Below are positions 40,060-48,531 of a DNA stretch of 64,000 nt, piece after piece. Position numbers and translations under genes: made by a program. The notes below the pieces were generated by a model, which was not told where the DNA came from, ran no database searches, and saw only the letters and a program-made list of their open reading frames with translations. Position 1 is the stretch's first letter; each line of letters opens with the position of its first letter. The DNA is from Kitasatospora cineracea (GTDB lineage: Bacteria > Actinomycetota > Actinomycetes > Streptomycetales > Streptomycetaceae): assembly GCF_003751605.1 (NCBI RefSeq), contig NZ_RJVJ01000001.1, forward strand, positions 1,674,001 to 1,738,000, written 5' to 3'.

Positions 40060-40325
40060 GGATTGTTCCCCCCAGGAACGGTGGCCGGTGGTGTGCGGTG
40101 GGTCGGCCCCCGCCGGTTCTTCCGTTCCGTCGTCCGGGGCGATGACTCAATCCTGGCGGCCCAATGACCCCGCAGGGTGCACGAATTGTCACTGCGGGGC
40201 AACAGGCGTTCGGGTACGGCCGAGCGCGTCGCCGGGCGCCCGCCGGGCGCACTGGTTAGCGTGGCGGGGAACGTGCTTTCCCCCGGGGCGGCGCCCCGGG
40301 GGCCGACGGCGGAGGGAGCCGCAGC

Positions 40326-41123
40326 ATGGCAGCGCAACCCGAGGGCACACCCGTCTGGGCGGACGCGATGTTCGCCGATCCGGAGGGCGCCGAGGCGTTC
40401 TACGGCGCGGTGCTGGGCTGGACGTTCGGCGAGGCCGCGTCCGAGTTCGGCGGCTACACCCAGGCGTCGAAGGACGGCAGGGCGGTCGCCGCGATCGTCC
40501 CGCCGCCGCCCGGGCAGGAGGACCGCTCCGCGTGGGTGCTCTACCTGGCCACGGTCGACGCGGAGGCCGCCGCGGAGCGGATCCGGGCGGCCGGCGGCAC
40601 GCTGCTGATGGAGCCGACGAAGGTCGGCGACCTCGGCTCGATGGCGCTCGCCCGGGACCCGGCGGGCGTGCTGTTCGGCGTCTGGCAGGCCGACCGGCAC
40701 CGGGGCTTCGAACTGCGCGACGCGCCCGGCAGCTACGGCTGGGCGGAGGTCTTCACCCGGGACACCGCCGCGGCCAACTCCTTCTTCCCGCAGGTGTTCC
40801 CGTACCGGGTGCGGAAGATCGTCGACGACAAGGTGGACTACAGCGTCCACACCCTCGGCGACACGCCCGCGCTCGGTGTGATGGGCATGGGGCCGGACGT
40901 GCCGTCCCAGGTGGCGCCGTTCGTCAGCGTCCACTTCGTGGTGGACGACTGCGACGCGGCGGCCGGGCGGGTCGCGCAGGCCGGCGGGCAGCTGGTGTTC
41001 GGGCCGATGACCAGCCCGTTCGGGCGGTTCGCGTCCTTCGTCGACCCGCAGGGCGCGGCGTTCTCGCTGATCGACCCGGGCGCCGCCGAGGGCGAACCGC
41101 CGAGCACGGTGGAGGTGGCCTGA
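40326..41123 (+). CDS. Two-domain VOC (glyoxalase-like) protein
   Basis: 265 residues made of two vicinal-oxygen-chelate repeats: the first from TPVWADAMFADPEGAEAFY to DPAGVLFGVWQA, the second from GWAEVFTRDTAAANSFF to VDPQGAAFSLIDP. Each ends with the strand that usually brings a metal-binding Glu, here not clearly present, so a binding rather than catalytic role is possible. ATG at 40326 after GGAGGGAGC. Three bases separate it from the DinB gene. Confidence 0.87.
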   Translation: MAAQPEGTPVWADAMFADPEGAEAFYGAVLGWTFGEAASEFGGYTQASKDGRAVAAIVPPPPGQEDRSAWVLYLATVDAEAAAERIRAAGGTLLMEPTKVGDLGSMALARDPAGVLFGVWQADRHRGFELRDAPGSYGWAEVFTRDTAAANSFFPQVFPYRVRKIVDDKVDYSVHTLGDTPALGVMGMGPDVPSQVAPFVSVHFVVDDCDAAAGRVAQAGGQLVFGPMTSPFGRFASFVDPQGAAFSLIDPGAAEGEPPSTVEVA

Positions 41124-41126
41124 ACG

Positions 41127-41648
41127 ATGGTCGTCCCGATCACCGGCCTCACCGGCGAACGCGCGGACCTGCTGGCCGCGCTCGACAAGCAGCGCGGTTT
41201 CCTGCGCTACACCGTCCGCGGCCTCACCGACGAGCAGGCCCGGCAGCGCACCACCGTCAGCGAACTCACCCTCGGCGGGCTGGTCAAGCACGTCGCCGGG
41301 GTCGAGGAGCGCTGGCTGCGGTTCGCCGTCGGCGGCGCCGAGGCGATGCACGCCGAGGGCGCGCCGCACGACGCCGACAGCTGGGCCGAACAGTTCCGGA
41401 TGCTGGACGGCGAGACGCTGGACGTCCTGCTGGAGCGCTACCGGGCCGTCGCCGAGCACACCGACAACCTGGTCGCCACCCTCGACCTGGACAGCGAGCA
41501 GGCGCTGCCCGCCGCGCCCTGGTTCGAGCCGGGCGCGACCTGGAGCGTGCGCCGGGTGCTGCTGCACGTGGTCGCGGAGACCGCGCAGCACGCCGGGCAC
41601 GCCGACATCCTGCGCGAGGCCCTGGACGGGCAGAAGACGATGGGCTGA
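41127..41648 (+). CDS. DinB-family (DUF664) protein
   Basis: 173 residues, a four-helix bundle with the metal His pattern of this family: LGGLVKHVAGVEERW, and VAETAQHAGHADILRE near the end. Members resemble thiol-dependent transferases (mycothiol or bacillithiol S-transferases). The start sits 3 nt after the VOC stop. A paralogue at 44732 shares nearly the same motifs. Confidence 0.87.
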   Translation: MVVPITGLTGERADLLAALDKQRGFLRYTVRGLTDEQARQRTTVSELTLGGLVKHVAGVEERWLRFAVGGAEAMHAEGAPHDADSWAEQFRMLDGETLDVLLERYRAVAEHTDNLVATLDLDSEQALPAAPWFEPGATWSVRRVLLHVVAETAQHAGHADILREALDGQKTMG

Positions 41649-41655
41649 GGCCCCC

Positions 41656-43137
41656 TCAGGGACCGGGCTCTAGGTGGGCCCAGGGGCGGGCCGACTCCAA
41701 CTGGGCGGCGAGGGCGAGCAGGGTGCCCTCGCCGCCCAGCGGCGCCACGAACTGCACGCCCAGCGGCAGGCCGTCGGGGGTGCGGTGCAGCGGGACGCTG
41801 GCGGCGGGCCGGCCGGTGATGTTGGCGAGCTGGGTGAACGGGACCGGCGCCAGGTTGGTGATCACCGCGTCCTCGTACGCCTTCGTCCGGCTGAGCAGGC
41901 CCAGCAGGCCGAGCGGCAGCAGCAGCCGGGCCAGCGCCCGGACCGCCGGCGGGGTGTCCAACTCGCCGATCCGGACGGGGGGTTGCGCCAGGGTCGGGGT
42001 GAGCAGCAGGTCGTGCCGGGTGTGGAAGGCGGCGAGCTGCCGGTTGTACAGGTTCCAGCGCTGGTGGGCGGCGTAGTAGGCGGGCGCGCGCAGCCGGCGG
42101 CCGGCGGCGGCCAGCACGTGGGTGTCGAGCTCGAAGCCCGCGTTCCCGGAGCCGGTCAGGCGCTTGACCTCGTCCACGGTGGCGGCGGTCTCGGTGGCCC
42201 ACATGGCCAGGAAGTCCATCGCCAGGCCGCGTTCGTCGATGCCGGTGCCGGCCTCCTCGACGTGGTGGCCGAGCTCCTCCAGCAGGGCCGCGGCGTCCGC
42301 GACGGCGGCCACCGCCTGCGGGTGCACCTCGGTGCCCAGCGGGGAACGGGTGGTGAAGCCGATCCGCAGCGGGCCGGGCGCGCGGCGGGCCAGTTCGGCG
42401 AACGGCTCGGCGGAACGGTGCGGCAGGTACGGGCCGGCCGGGTCGGGGGCGCCCGCCAGCACGTCCAGCATCGCGGCGGTGTCCCGGACGCTGCGCGAGA
42501 CGACGCCGTCGGTGGCGGCCCCGTGCAGGTGCTCGGCGGCGGCCGGACCGGCCGGGACCAGGCCGCGGCCCGGCTTGAGGCCGAACAGGCCGCAGCAGGC
42601 CGCCGGTATCCGGATCGAGCCGCCGCCGTCGTTGGCGCCCGCCACCGGGACGACGCCCGCGGCGACGGCCGCCGCCGAACCGCCCGAGGAGCCGCCCGGG
42701 GTGCGGGCGGTGTCCCACGGGTTGCGGGCCGGGCCGGTGGCCTCCGGCTCGGTGACGCCCTTGCTGCCGAACTCCGGCGTGTTGGTCTTCCCGAACACCA
42801 CCAGCCCGGCGTCCAGCCAGCGCCGCACCGACTCGCTGTGCGCGGCCGCGGGCGTGTGCTGCAGCGCCCGGCAGCCGCTGCCGGTGGGCAGGCCCGCGTA
42901 GTCCTGGAGCAGGTCCTTGACCAGGAACGGCACCCCCGCGAACGGGCCGGACAGCTCCCCCGCCGCCCGCTCCCGGGCCTGCGCGTACATCGGCCGGACC
43001 ACCGCGTTCAGCCGCCCGCCGACCTGCTCGGCCCGACCGATCGCGACCTCCAGCAGCTCCCCGGCCGTCACCTCCCGGGCCGCCACCAGGGCGGCCAGCC
43101 CCACCGCGTCGTACCCCCGGTACTCGCCGTACTCCAC
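41656..43137 (-). CDS. Amidase (amidase-signature family)
   Basis: 493 residues. The Ser-cisSer-Lys triad is in FLVKDLLQDYAG (Lys) and TPGGSSGGSAAAVAAG (both Ser), followed by DGGGSIRIPAACCGLFGLKP. Related enzymes hydrolyse linear amides, including 6-aminohexanoate oligomers; the substrate is open. The GTG at 43137 is chosen because GGAGG precedes it at five bases; longer versions lack a site. Convergent with the DinB gene (7 bp). Confidence 0.88.
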   Translation of the reverse strand: MEYGEYRGYDAVGLAALVAAREVTAGELLEVAIGRAEQVGGRLNAVVRPMYAQARERAAGELSGPFAGVPFLVKDLLQDYAGLPTGSGCRALQHTPAAAHSESVRRWLDAGLVVFGKTNTPEFGSKGVTEPEATGPARNPWDTARTPGGSSGGSAAAVAAGVVPVAGANDGGGSIRIPAACCGLFGLKPGRGLVPAGPAAAEHLHGAATDGVVSRSVRDTAAMLDVLAGAPDPAGPYLPHRSAEPFAELARRAPGPLRIGFTTRSPLGTEVHPQAVAAVADAAALLEELGHHVEEAGTGIDERGLAMDFLAMWATETAATVDEVKRLTGSGNAGFELDTHVLAAAGRRLRAPAYYAAHQRWNLYNRQLAAFHTRHDLLLTPTLAQPPVRIGELDTPPAVRALARLLLPLGLLGLLSRTKAYEDAVITNLAPVPFTQLANITGRPAASVPLHRTPDGLPLGVQFVAPLGGEGTLLALAAQLESARPWAHLEPGP

Positions 43138-43222
43138 CGCAACCTCCGAGATCACCCAGCCCGAGCGTGCGGCGACCCTACCGCCGGGTAGCTCCGCTGC
43201 CCAGGGGCCCGGCGACAAGGGG

Positions 43223-43603
43223 TCAGTCCTGGGCGAGGACGCCGCGGTAGTGGTCGATCTTGTCGCGGAGGTGGGTGCGTTGGCGTTCCAGGAGGGCGAT
43301 CTGGTCGGTGACGGCGGTGTCGTGGCGTTCCAGGAGTTCGATGCGGCCGAGCAGGCTGTCGGGGCCCTCGGTGCGGGCGAGTTCGGCGTAGCGGCGCATG
43401 TCGGCGATCGGCATGCCGGTGTCGCGCAGGCAGCGCAGGATGCCGAGCCAGCCGATGTCCTCGGGGGTGAAGCGGCGGTGGCCGCTGGTGGCGCGGGTGA
43501 TGGAGGTGAGCAGGCCGATCCGTTCGTAGTAGCGCAGGGTGTCCAGGCTGAACCCCGAGCGTTCGGCGGCCTCGGCGGGAGTGAGCAGCTGCGGTGTCGT
43601 CAC
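43223..43603 (-). CDS. MerR-family regulator
   Basis: 126 residues: winged helix TPAEAAERSGFSLDTLRYYE, RIGLLTSITRATSGHRRFTP, then a long dimerisation helix (LLGRIELLERHDTAVTDQIA). No Cys for metal sensing is present, so a small-molecule or stress ligand is likelier. The GTG at 43603 overlaps the stop of the WYL regulator by GTGA, so both are made together; it precedes the amidase gene in the same direction. Confidence 0.9.
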   Translation of the reverse strand: MTTPQLLTPAEAAERSGFSLDTLRYYERIGLLTSITRATSGHRRFTPEDIGWLGILRCLRDTGMPIADMRRYAELARTEGPDSLLGRIELLERHDTAVTDQIALLERQRTHLRDKIDHYRGVLAQD

Positions 43604-44586
43604 CGGCCCGATTCTGCCTGTTCGTCGGAGCCGGTGCAGCGGGTGAAGCGTTCGCCCCAGGCGGCCAGCAGGGCGGCGAGTTCGGGCGGGGAGACGATCC
43701 GGAAGTCCGCCTCCAGCGAGCCGAGGGCCATCGCGGGCCACTCCAGGGCGTCGGCGTTCATCCGCACCCGGGTGCGGCCGGGGGCGATCTCCTCGACCTC
43801 GGACCAGGCGCCGATCTTCTGCCGGACCGTCGCGGCGGGGGCGTCCACCAGGGCCTCGACCCGGTGCGGGCGGGGCTGGCCCTGGAGGCCGGCCCGGACG
43901 AACTCGGCGGCGTCCTCGGCCGGCAGGGTACGGGGCAGGAAGCGGGCGCCGGTGGGCTCGGGGCCGGCGAGGCGGTCGAGGCGGAAGGTGCGCCACGCCT
44001 GCCGGGTGAGGTCGTAGGCGACCAGGTACCAGCGGCGGCCGAGCCGGACCAGGCCGTGCGGCTCGGTGTGCCGTTCGGTGGCGGTGCCGTCGGCGGCCCG
44101 GTAGCGGAAGTGCAGCCGCTCGGTGTCCCGGCAGGCCAGGGCGACGGCGGTCAGGGTGTCCGGGTCGATCCGGGCGGCGGTGTCGGTCTGCCACTGCGCG
44201 GGGACGGTGACCGACCGCAGCGCCTCCACCCGGCGGCGCAGCCGGGCCGGCATCACCTGGACCACCTTGGCCAGCGCCCGCACCGACGCCTCCGCGATGC
44301 CCTCCACCGCGCCGTCCGCCGCCGCCTGCAGGCCGACGGCCAGCGCGACCGCCTCCTCGTCGTCGATCACCAACGGGGGCAGCGCGGCGCCCGCGGCCAG
44401 CTGGTAGCCGCCGTCGACGCCGCGCCGGGCCTCCACCGGGTAACCCAGCTCGCGCAGCCGGTCGACGTCGCGGCGCAGGGTGCGGGCGGAGACGCCCAGC
44501 CGGGTGGAGAGCTCCTCGCCCGGCCAGTAGCGGTGGGACTGGAGCAGGGTGAGCAGCCGCAGGGTGCGGGCACTGGTGTCGGCCAT
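43600..44586 (-). CDS. WYL-domain transcription regulator
   Basis: 328 residues. Helix-turn-helix at the N-terminus (LLQSHRYWPGEELSTRLGVS, ARTLRRDVDRLRELG), then a WYL domain (HTEPHGLVRLGRRWYLVAYD) and a C-terminal WCX-like part. WYL proteins bind nucleic acid or small ligands and often control divergent genes. GGAGG lies nine bases before the ATG at 44586. Divergent from the DinB gene at 44732; a long inverted repeat sits between them. Confidence 0.9.
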   Translation of the reverse strand: MADTSARTLRLLTLLQSHRYWPGEELSTRLGVSARTLRRDVDRLRELGYPVEARRGVDGGYQLAAGAALPPLVIDDEEAVALAVGLQAAADGAVEGIAEASVRALAKVVQVMPARLRRRVEALRSVTVPAQWQTDTAARIDPDTLTAVALACRDTERLHFRYRAADGTATERHTEPHGLVRLGRRWYLVAYDLTRQAWRTFRLDRLAGPEPTGARFLPRTLPAEDAAEFVRAGLQGQPRPHRVEALVDAPAATVRQKIGAWSEVEEIAPGRTRVRMNADALEWPAMALGSLEADFRIVSPPELAALLAAWGERFTRCTGSDEQAESGR

Positions 44587-44601
44587 GGTTCCCATCCTCC
44601 G

Positions 44602-44632
44602 GCAATTGCGGACGGAAAGTGGCCGCAATGGC
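44602..44632. promoter_or_regulatory. Candidate operator of the WYL regulator
   Basis: GCAATTGCGG, 11 bases, CCGCAATGGC: an inverted repeat with nine of ten positions matching, 15 bp upstream of the WYL gene start and 100 bp upstream of the divergent DinB gene. Confidence 0.6.
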
Positions 44633-44731
44633 CCGTAACGTGGAACACGAAGCGAGGGGGAGCGCGCAGAGCACCGCTTCGGAGCACCTCAACGCACCGC
44701 AACGGCACCGCACTTCGGAGAGGGCGACACC

Positions 44732-45346
44732 ATGATCACCGAGACCGCTGAGACCACTGAGGCCACCCGGACCGCCGAGGCCGTCGAGACCGTCCAGACC
44801 GAGGACGGCCAGTACCCCGCCGCCACCGTCGAGGGGCCGACCCCCGAGCACGCCGACCTGATCGCGGAGCTCCGCGCCATCCGGCACTTCCTGCGGCTGA
44901 CCGCCCGCGGCCTCACCGACGAGCAGGCCCGGCAGCGCACCACCGTCAGCGAGCTGACCATCGGCGGCCTGATCAAGCACGTCACCTCGATGGAGCGGGC
45001 CTGGTCGGCGTTCATCGTCCGGGGCCCGTCCGCGATGCCGGACTTCAGCTCCTTCACCGAGGCCGACCTGCAGGCCCGGGTGGACGAGTTCCGGCTGCTG
45101 CCCGAGGAGACCCTGCTCGGCGTGCTCACCGCGTACGAGGCGGTGGCCCGCGGCACCGACGAACTGCTGCTCGGCCTGCCCGACCTGGGCGTCTCGCAGC
45201 CGCTGCCCGCGGCGCCCTGGTTCGCCCCCGGCGTGAGCTGGTCGGCCCGCCGCACCGTGCTGCACATCATCGCCGAGACCGCCCAGCACGCCGGGCACGC
45301 CGACATCATCCGGGAGTCGTTGGACGGGCAGAAGAGCATGGGCTGA
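44732..45346 (+). CDS. DinB-family (DUF664) protein, paralogue
   Basis: 204 residues. Its first 30 are a Thr/Glu/Ala-rich extension (ETAETTEATRTAEAVETVQT), after which it closely follows the protein at 41127: ARGLTDEQARQRTTVSELT, GGLIKHVTSMERAW and AETAQHAGHADIIRESLDGQ. The family fold binds a metal with three His and is linked to thiol-dependent transferases. Probably controlled by the divergent WYL regulator. Confidence 0.88.
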   Translation: MITETAETTEATRTAEAVETVQTEDGQYPAATVEGPTPEHADLIAELRAIRHFLRLTARGLTDEQARQRTTVSELTIGGLIKHVTSMERAWSAFIVRGPSAMPDFSSFTEADLQARVDEFRLLPEETLLGVLTAYEAVARGTDELLLGLPDLGVSQPLPAAPWFAPGVSWSARRTVLHIIAETAQHAGHADIIRESLDGQKSMG

Positions 45347-45366
45347 CGCCCGGGCACCGTTGCGCA

Positions 45367-45399
45367 GAGGTCCGCGCCGCCGACAGCGGCGCGGACCTC
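45367..45399 (+). terminator. Terminator after the DinB gene
   Basis: GAGGTCCGCGCCGC and its exact complement, 5-nt loop, 20 bp after the stop. Confidence 0.8.
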
Positions 45400-45422
45400 C
45401 TCCGCGTTTTCTCCCGCCTCCG

Positions 45423-45449
45423 TGTCACACCCCGGGGCATCCGCCACTC
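45423..45449 (+). promoter_or_regulatory. Candidate ECF41-type promoter of the sigma gene
   Basis: TGTCACA at 45423-45429 matches the -35 element I recall for ECF41 sigma factors. Sixteen bases later comes ACTC, only partly like the CGTC -10. It lies 63 bp before the sigma gene, as expected for autoregulation. Confidence 0.5.
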
Positions 45450-45491
45450 TCGGGGTGCAGCCGGAAGCGGAAAACGGAGGAGACCGACGCG

Positions 45492-46376
45492 ATGGACGAG
45501 GCCACCGAGGTGTTCACCGACCACCGGGAACTGCTGTTCTCCATGGTCTACAACCTGCTCGGCACCGTCACCGACACCGAGGACGTCCTGCAGGAGACCT
45601 GGCTCGCCTGGTCCGGCCGACACCGGTCCGCCGAAGCCGGACCGATCCTCCACCCCCGCGCCTACCTGGTGCGCACCGCGGTCAACACCGCACTCGCCCG
45701 ACGCACCGAGATCAGCCGACGCCGCGAGAGCTACTTCGGTCCCTGGCTGCCCGAACCGCTCGTCGCCCCGGCCGAAGAAGACCCGGGCGAACGCGCCGAA
45801 GCCGTCTCGATCGCCCTGCTGGTCGTGCTGGAGACGCTCACACCGCTGGAACGCGCCGTGTTCGTGCTGCACGAAGTCTTCGGGTACAGCCACCCGGAGA
45901 CCGCCGAGATCCTCGGCCGCACCCCCGCCGCCGTCCGCCAACTCGCCCACCGGGCCCGCGAACACGTCCGCGCCCGGCGCCCCCGCTACCGGGCCGATCC
46001 GGCCGTCCGGCGCCAGGCCACCGAACGCTTCGCCGCCGCCGTCGGCGGCGGGAACCTCGACGCGCTACTGCAACTGCTCGCCCCCGACGTCACCCTCTGG
46101 GCCGACGGCGGCGGCAAGGCGACGGCCGCCGGGGCCCGTCCGGTGCACGGCCGCGAACAGATCGCCCGACTGCTCATCGGCGGCTCCACCCGGGCCCCGC
46201 AAGGCATCCGGGTCCAGTGGGCCACCACCAACGGCGACCCGTCAGCCGTCCTGTTCGTCGGCACGGCACCGTTCGCGGTGCTGGTGCTGGACCTGTCGGC
46301 GGACGGGGAACAGGTCACGGACATCTACTTCGTGACCAACCCGGACAAGCTCGCGCGGGTGGGGGAGGAGGGATGA
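45492..46376 (+). CDS. ECF41-type sigma factor (SigJ-like) with SnoaL-like C-terminus
   Basis: 294 residues. Region 2 is FTDHRELLFSMVYNLLGT with VTDTEDVLQETWLAW; region 4 is LTPLERAVFVLHEVFGYSHP with TAEILGRTPAAVRQLAHRAR. The last 100 residues form an NTF2/SnoaL-like domain with WADGGGKATA; DGGGK is the hallmark of group ECF41, where this domain modulates the sigma factor in place of an anti-sigma protein. ECF41 genes usually neighbour a COE (carboxymuconolactone decarboxylase, oxidoreductase or epimerase) gene; the reductase/epimerase at 46750 fits. ATG at 45492 follows GGAGGAG. Confidence 0.9.
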   Translation: MDEATEVFTDHRELLFSMVYNLLGTVTDTEDVLQETWLAWSGRHRSAEAGPILHPRAYLVRTAVNTALARRTEISRRRESYFGPWLPEPLVAPAEEDPGERAEAVSIALLVVLETLTPLERAVFVLHEVFGYSHPETAEILGRTPAAVRQLAHRAREHVRARRPRYRADPAVRRQATERFAAAVGGGNLDALLQLLAPDVTLWADGGGKATAAGARPVHGREQIARLLIGGSTRAPQGIRVQWATTNGDPSAVLFVGTAPFAVLVLDLSADGEQVTDIYFVTNPDKLARVGEEG

Positions 46377-46690
46377 GGCCGATGGGCGGTCGAAGGGTCG
46401 AAGGGTCGAAGGGGCGGGGGTGCGGCTGCGCCGCGGGCTCCGGTGGGAGGAAGGGATGGGGAGGGGGAAGGGGCGGGGGTTCCGGCGGGTGGGGGAGGAG
46501 GGCTGAGGGCGGTGGGCGGTCGAAGGGGCGGGGGTGCGGCTGCGCCGCGGGCTCCGGCGGGAGGAAGGGAGGGAGAGGGGGAGGGGCGGGGGTTCCGGCG
46601 GGTGGGAGGGGAACGGGGATGCGGCGCAGGCCCGGCAGGGGCGGCGGGGGTGCGGCTGTGCCGCGGGCTCCGGTGGGGGGCGAGTGGGGG
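46360..46690 (+). repeat. G-rich tandem array that copies the sigma gene's 3' end
   Basis: Two units of about 125 bp and a partial third. Each has GTGGGGGAGGAGGG with a TGA (the sigma gene's own end in the first case), GGGCGGTCGAAGG, GGGTGCGGCTGCGCCGCGGG and a GGGGTTCCGGCGGG block. The strand is dense in G-runs. It resembles the array at 36073 in make-up and in starting from a gene end. No gene lies in 46377-46749. Confidence 0.78.
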
Positions 46691-46749
46691 CGGTAACTGT
46701 GGTGTTCGGTAATGGAATTGACGATTAATCGGGATGACGGGAGAAGACG

Positions 46750-47418
46750 ATGAAGCTGACTGTGGTGGCTGCCAGCGGGGGGATCGGGCGGCAGTTGTTG
46801 GAGCAGGCGGTGGGGGCCGGGCACGAGGTGACGGCGGTGGTGCGGGATCCGGGGAAGTTGGGGGACGTGGGGGTCCGGGTGGTGCGGGCGGATCTGGCGC
46901 GGGCCGGGGCGGGGGAGTTGCGGGAGGCGGTGGCGGGGGCGGATGCGGTGCTGTCCGGGCTGGGAGCGGTCGGGAAGGCGGGGGTCGGGGTCGCGGAGGC
47001 CGGGACGCGGGCGGTGGTGGGGGCGATGCGGGAGGCCGGGGTGCGGCGGCTGCTGGTGGTGAGTGCCGCGCCGGTCGGGACGGTGGCCTCGCCGGACCGG
47101 CCGAACCCGCCGCGGCACGACCCGGGCGAGGGGCCGGTGATGCGGTACGTGCTGACGCCGGTGGTGAAGCGGGTGCTGCGCGCGCACTACGCGGACCTGG
47201 CCCGGATGGAGGACGTGGTGCTGGCCGGCGGCCTGGACTGGACGGTGGTGCGGCCGCCCCGGCTCACCGACGGCCCGCTGACCTGTGACTACCGGGTCGC
47301 GTACGGGCAGAACCTGCGCGGCGGGTCGAAGGTGTCGCGGGCGGACGTCGCGCACTGCATGCTGCGCGGCGTGTCCGACCCGGACACCGTCGGGCGGATC
47401 CTCGGCGTCGCCTACTGA
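46750..47418 (+). CDS. NAD(P)-binding reductase/epimerase (NmrA/SDR-like)
   Basis: 222 residues with a Rossmann start VVAASGGIGRQLLEQAV, ADAVLSGLGAVGKAG, VRRLLVVSAAPVG and DWTVVRPPRLTDGPL, typical of atypical short-chain dehydrogenases related to BLVRB/NmrA. It lacks an obvious YxxxK. The place after an ECF41 sigma gene suggests it is the COE-type partner or target. Before it is an AT-rich stretch GAATTGACGATTAATCGG, unusual here, likely its promoter. ATG after GGGAGAAG. Confidence 0.85.
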   Translation: MKLTVVAASGGIGRQLLEQAVGAGHEVTAVVRDPGKLGDVGVRVVRADLARAGAGELREAVAGADAVLSGLGAVGKAGVGVAEAGTRAVVGAMREAGVRRLLVVSAAPVGTVASPDRPNPPRHDPGEGPVMRYVLTPVVKRVLRAHYADLARMEDVVLAGGLDWTVVRPPRLTDGPLTCDYRVAYGQNLRGGSKVSRADVAHCMLRGVSDPDTVGRILGVAY

Positions 47419-47458
47419 CCGGCCGGGGCGGGCGGCGGGCGGCGCCTACGCTGAGGGG

Positions 47459-48415
47459 ATGTCATCTCCTCGTCTGCGCCGGGTGGCCGTGCTGGTCCTG
47501 GACGGCGCCAAGCCGCTCGACGTCGGGATCCCGGCGCAGGTGTTCTCCACCCGGGGCAGCATGCCGTACGAGGTGCGGGTGTGCGGGGCGGCGCCCGGGC
47601 TGGTCGCGGGCGGGGACGGCCTGTCGTACCACGTGGCGCACGGGCTGGAGGCGCTGGAGTGGGCCGAGTCGGTGTTCGTGCCCGGCTACCGGCACCCCGA
47701 CCGGGACGACCCGCCGCCCGCCGTGGTCGACGCGCTGCGCGCCGCGCACGCCCGCGGGGCCCGGCTGGCGGCGATCTCCACCGGGGCGTTCGCGCTGGCC
47801 GCGACCGGGCTGCTGGACGGCCGCCGGGCCACCACGCACTGGCACTACACCCGGGCGCTGGCCGCCAAGTACCCCGAGGTGCGGGTGGACGAGAACGTGC
47901 TGTTCGTCGACGAGGGCAGCGTGCTCACCTCGGCGGGCGCCGCGTCCGGCATCGACCTGTGCCTGCACGTGCTGCGCAGCGACCTCGGGGTGGCCGCCTC
48001 CAACCACACCGCGCGCCGGCTGGTCGCCGCGCCCTACCGCAGCGGCGGCCAGGCCCAGTACGTGCCGCGCAGCGTGCCCGAGCCGGTCGGCGAGCGGTTC
48101 GCGGCCACCCGGGAGTGGGCGCTGCACCGGCTGGACGGGCCGCTGACCGTCCGGGCGCTGGCCCGGCACGCCGCCGTCTCGCCGCGCACCTTCTCCCGCC
48201 GCTTCGTCGAGGACACCGGCTACACGCCGATGCAGTGGGTGCTGCGGGCCCGCGTCGACCTGGCCCGTGAGCTGCTGGAACGCTCGGAGCACAGCGTCGA
48301 GCGGATCGCCGCCGAGACCGGCCTGGGCACCGGCGCGAACCTGCGCGCGCACTTCCAGCAGATCCTCGGGACCACGCCCAGCGAGTACCGGCGGACCTTC
48401 ACCAGGGGGCAGTGA
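47459..48415 (+). CDS. GlxA-family transcription regulator (DJ-1/PfpI plus AraC)
   Basis: 318 residues. N-terminal DJ-1/PfpI-like domain (VAVLVLDGAKPLDVGIPAQV, LAAISTGAFALAATGLLDGR with Thr where active enzymes have Cys), then an AraC helix-turn-helix pair (RALARHAAVSPRTFSRRFVE and ERIAAETGLGTGANLRAHFQ). GlxA-type proteins in streptomycetes control developmental and metabolic genes. ATG at 47459 after GAGGGG. It may control the GAPDH gene that follows in the same direction after 116 bp. Confidence 0.9.
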   Translation: MSSPRLRRVAVLVLDGAKPLDVGIPAQVFSTRGSMPYEVRVCGAAPGLVAGGDGLSYHVAHGLEALEWAESVFVPGYRHPDRDDPPPAVVDALRAAHARGARLAAISTGAFALAATGLLDGRRATTHWHYTRALAAKYPEVRVDENVLFVDEGSVLTSAGAASGIDLCLHVLRSDLGVAASNHTARRLVAAPYRSGGQAQYVPRSVPEPVGERFAATREWALHRLDGPLTVRALARHAAVSPRTFSRRFVEDTGYTPMQWVLRARVDLARELLERSEHSVERIAAETGLGTGANLRAHFQQILGTTPSEYRRTFTRGQ

Positions 48416-48531
48416 CCGGCTGGCACGATCCTTGCGAACAGTGGCACGGGCGCCACTGCCGACCGCCCGTCCGGCGAGCGAGAGTGGAAGCACACCACCC
48501 CGCAGGAGAGCCGCAGAGAAGGGCACCACCC

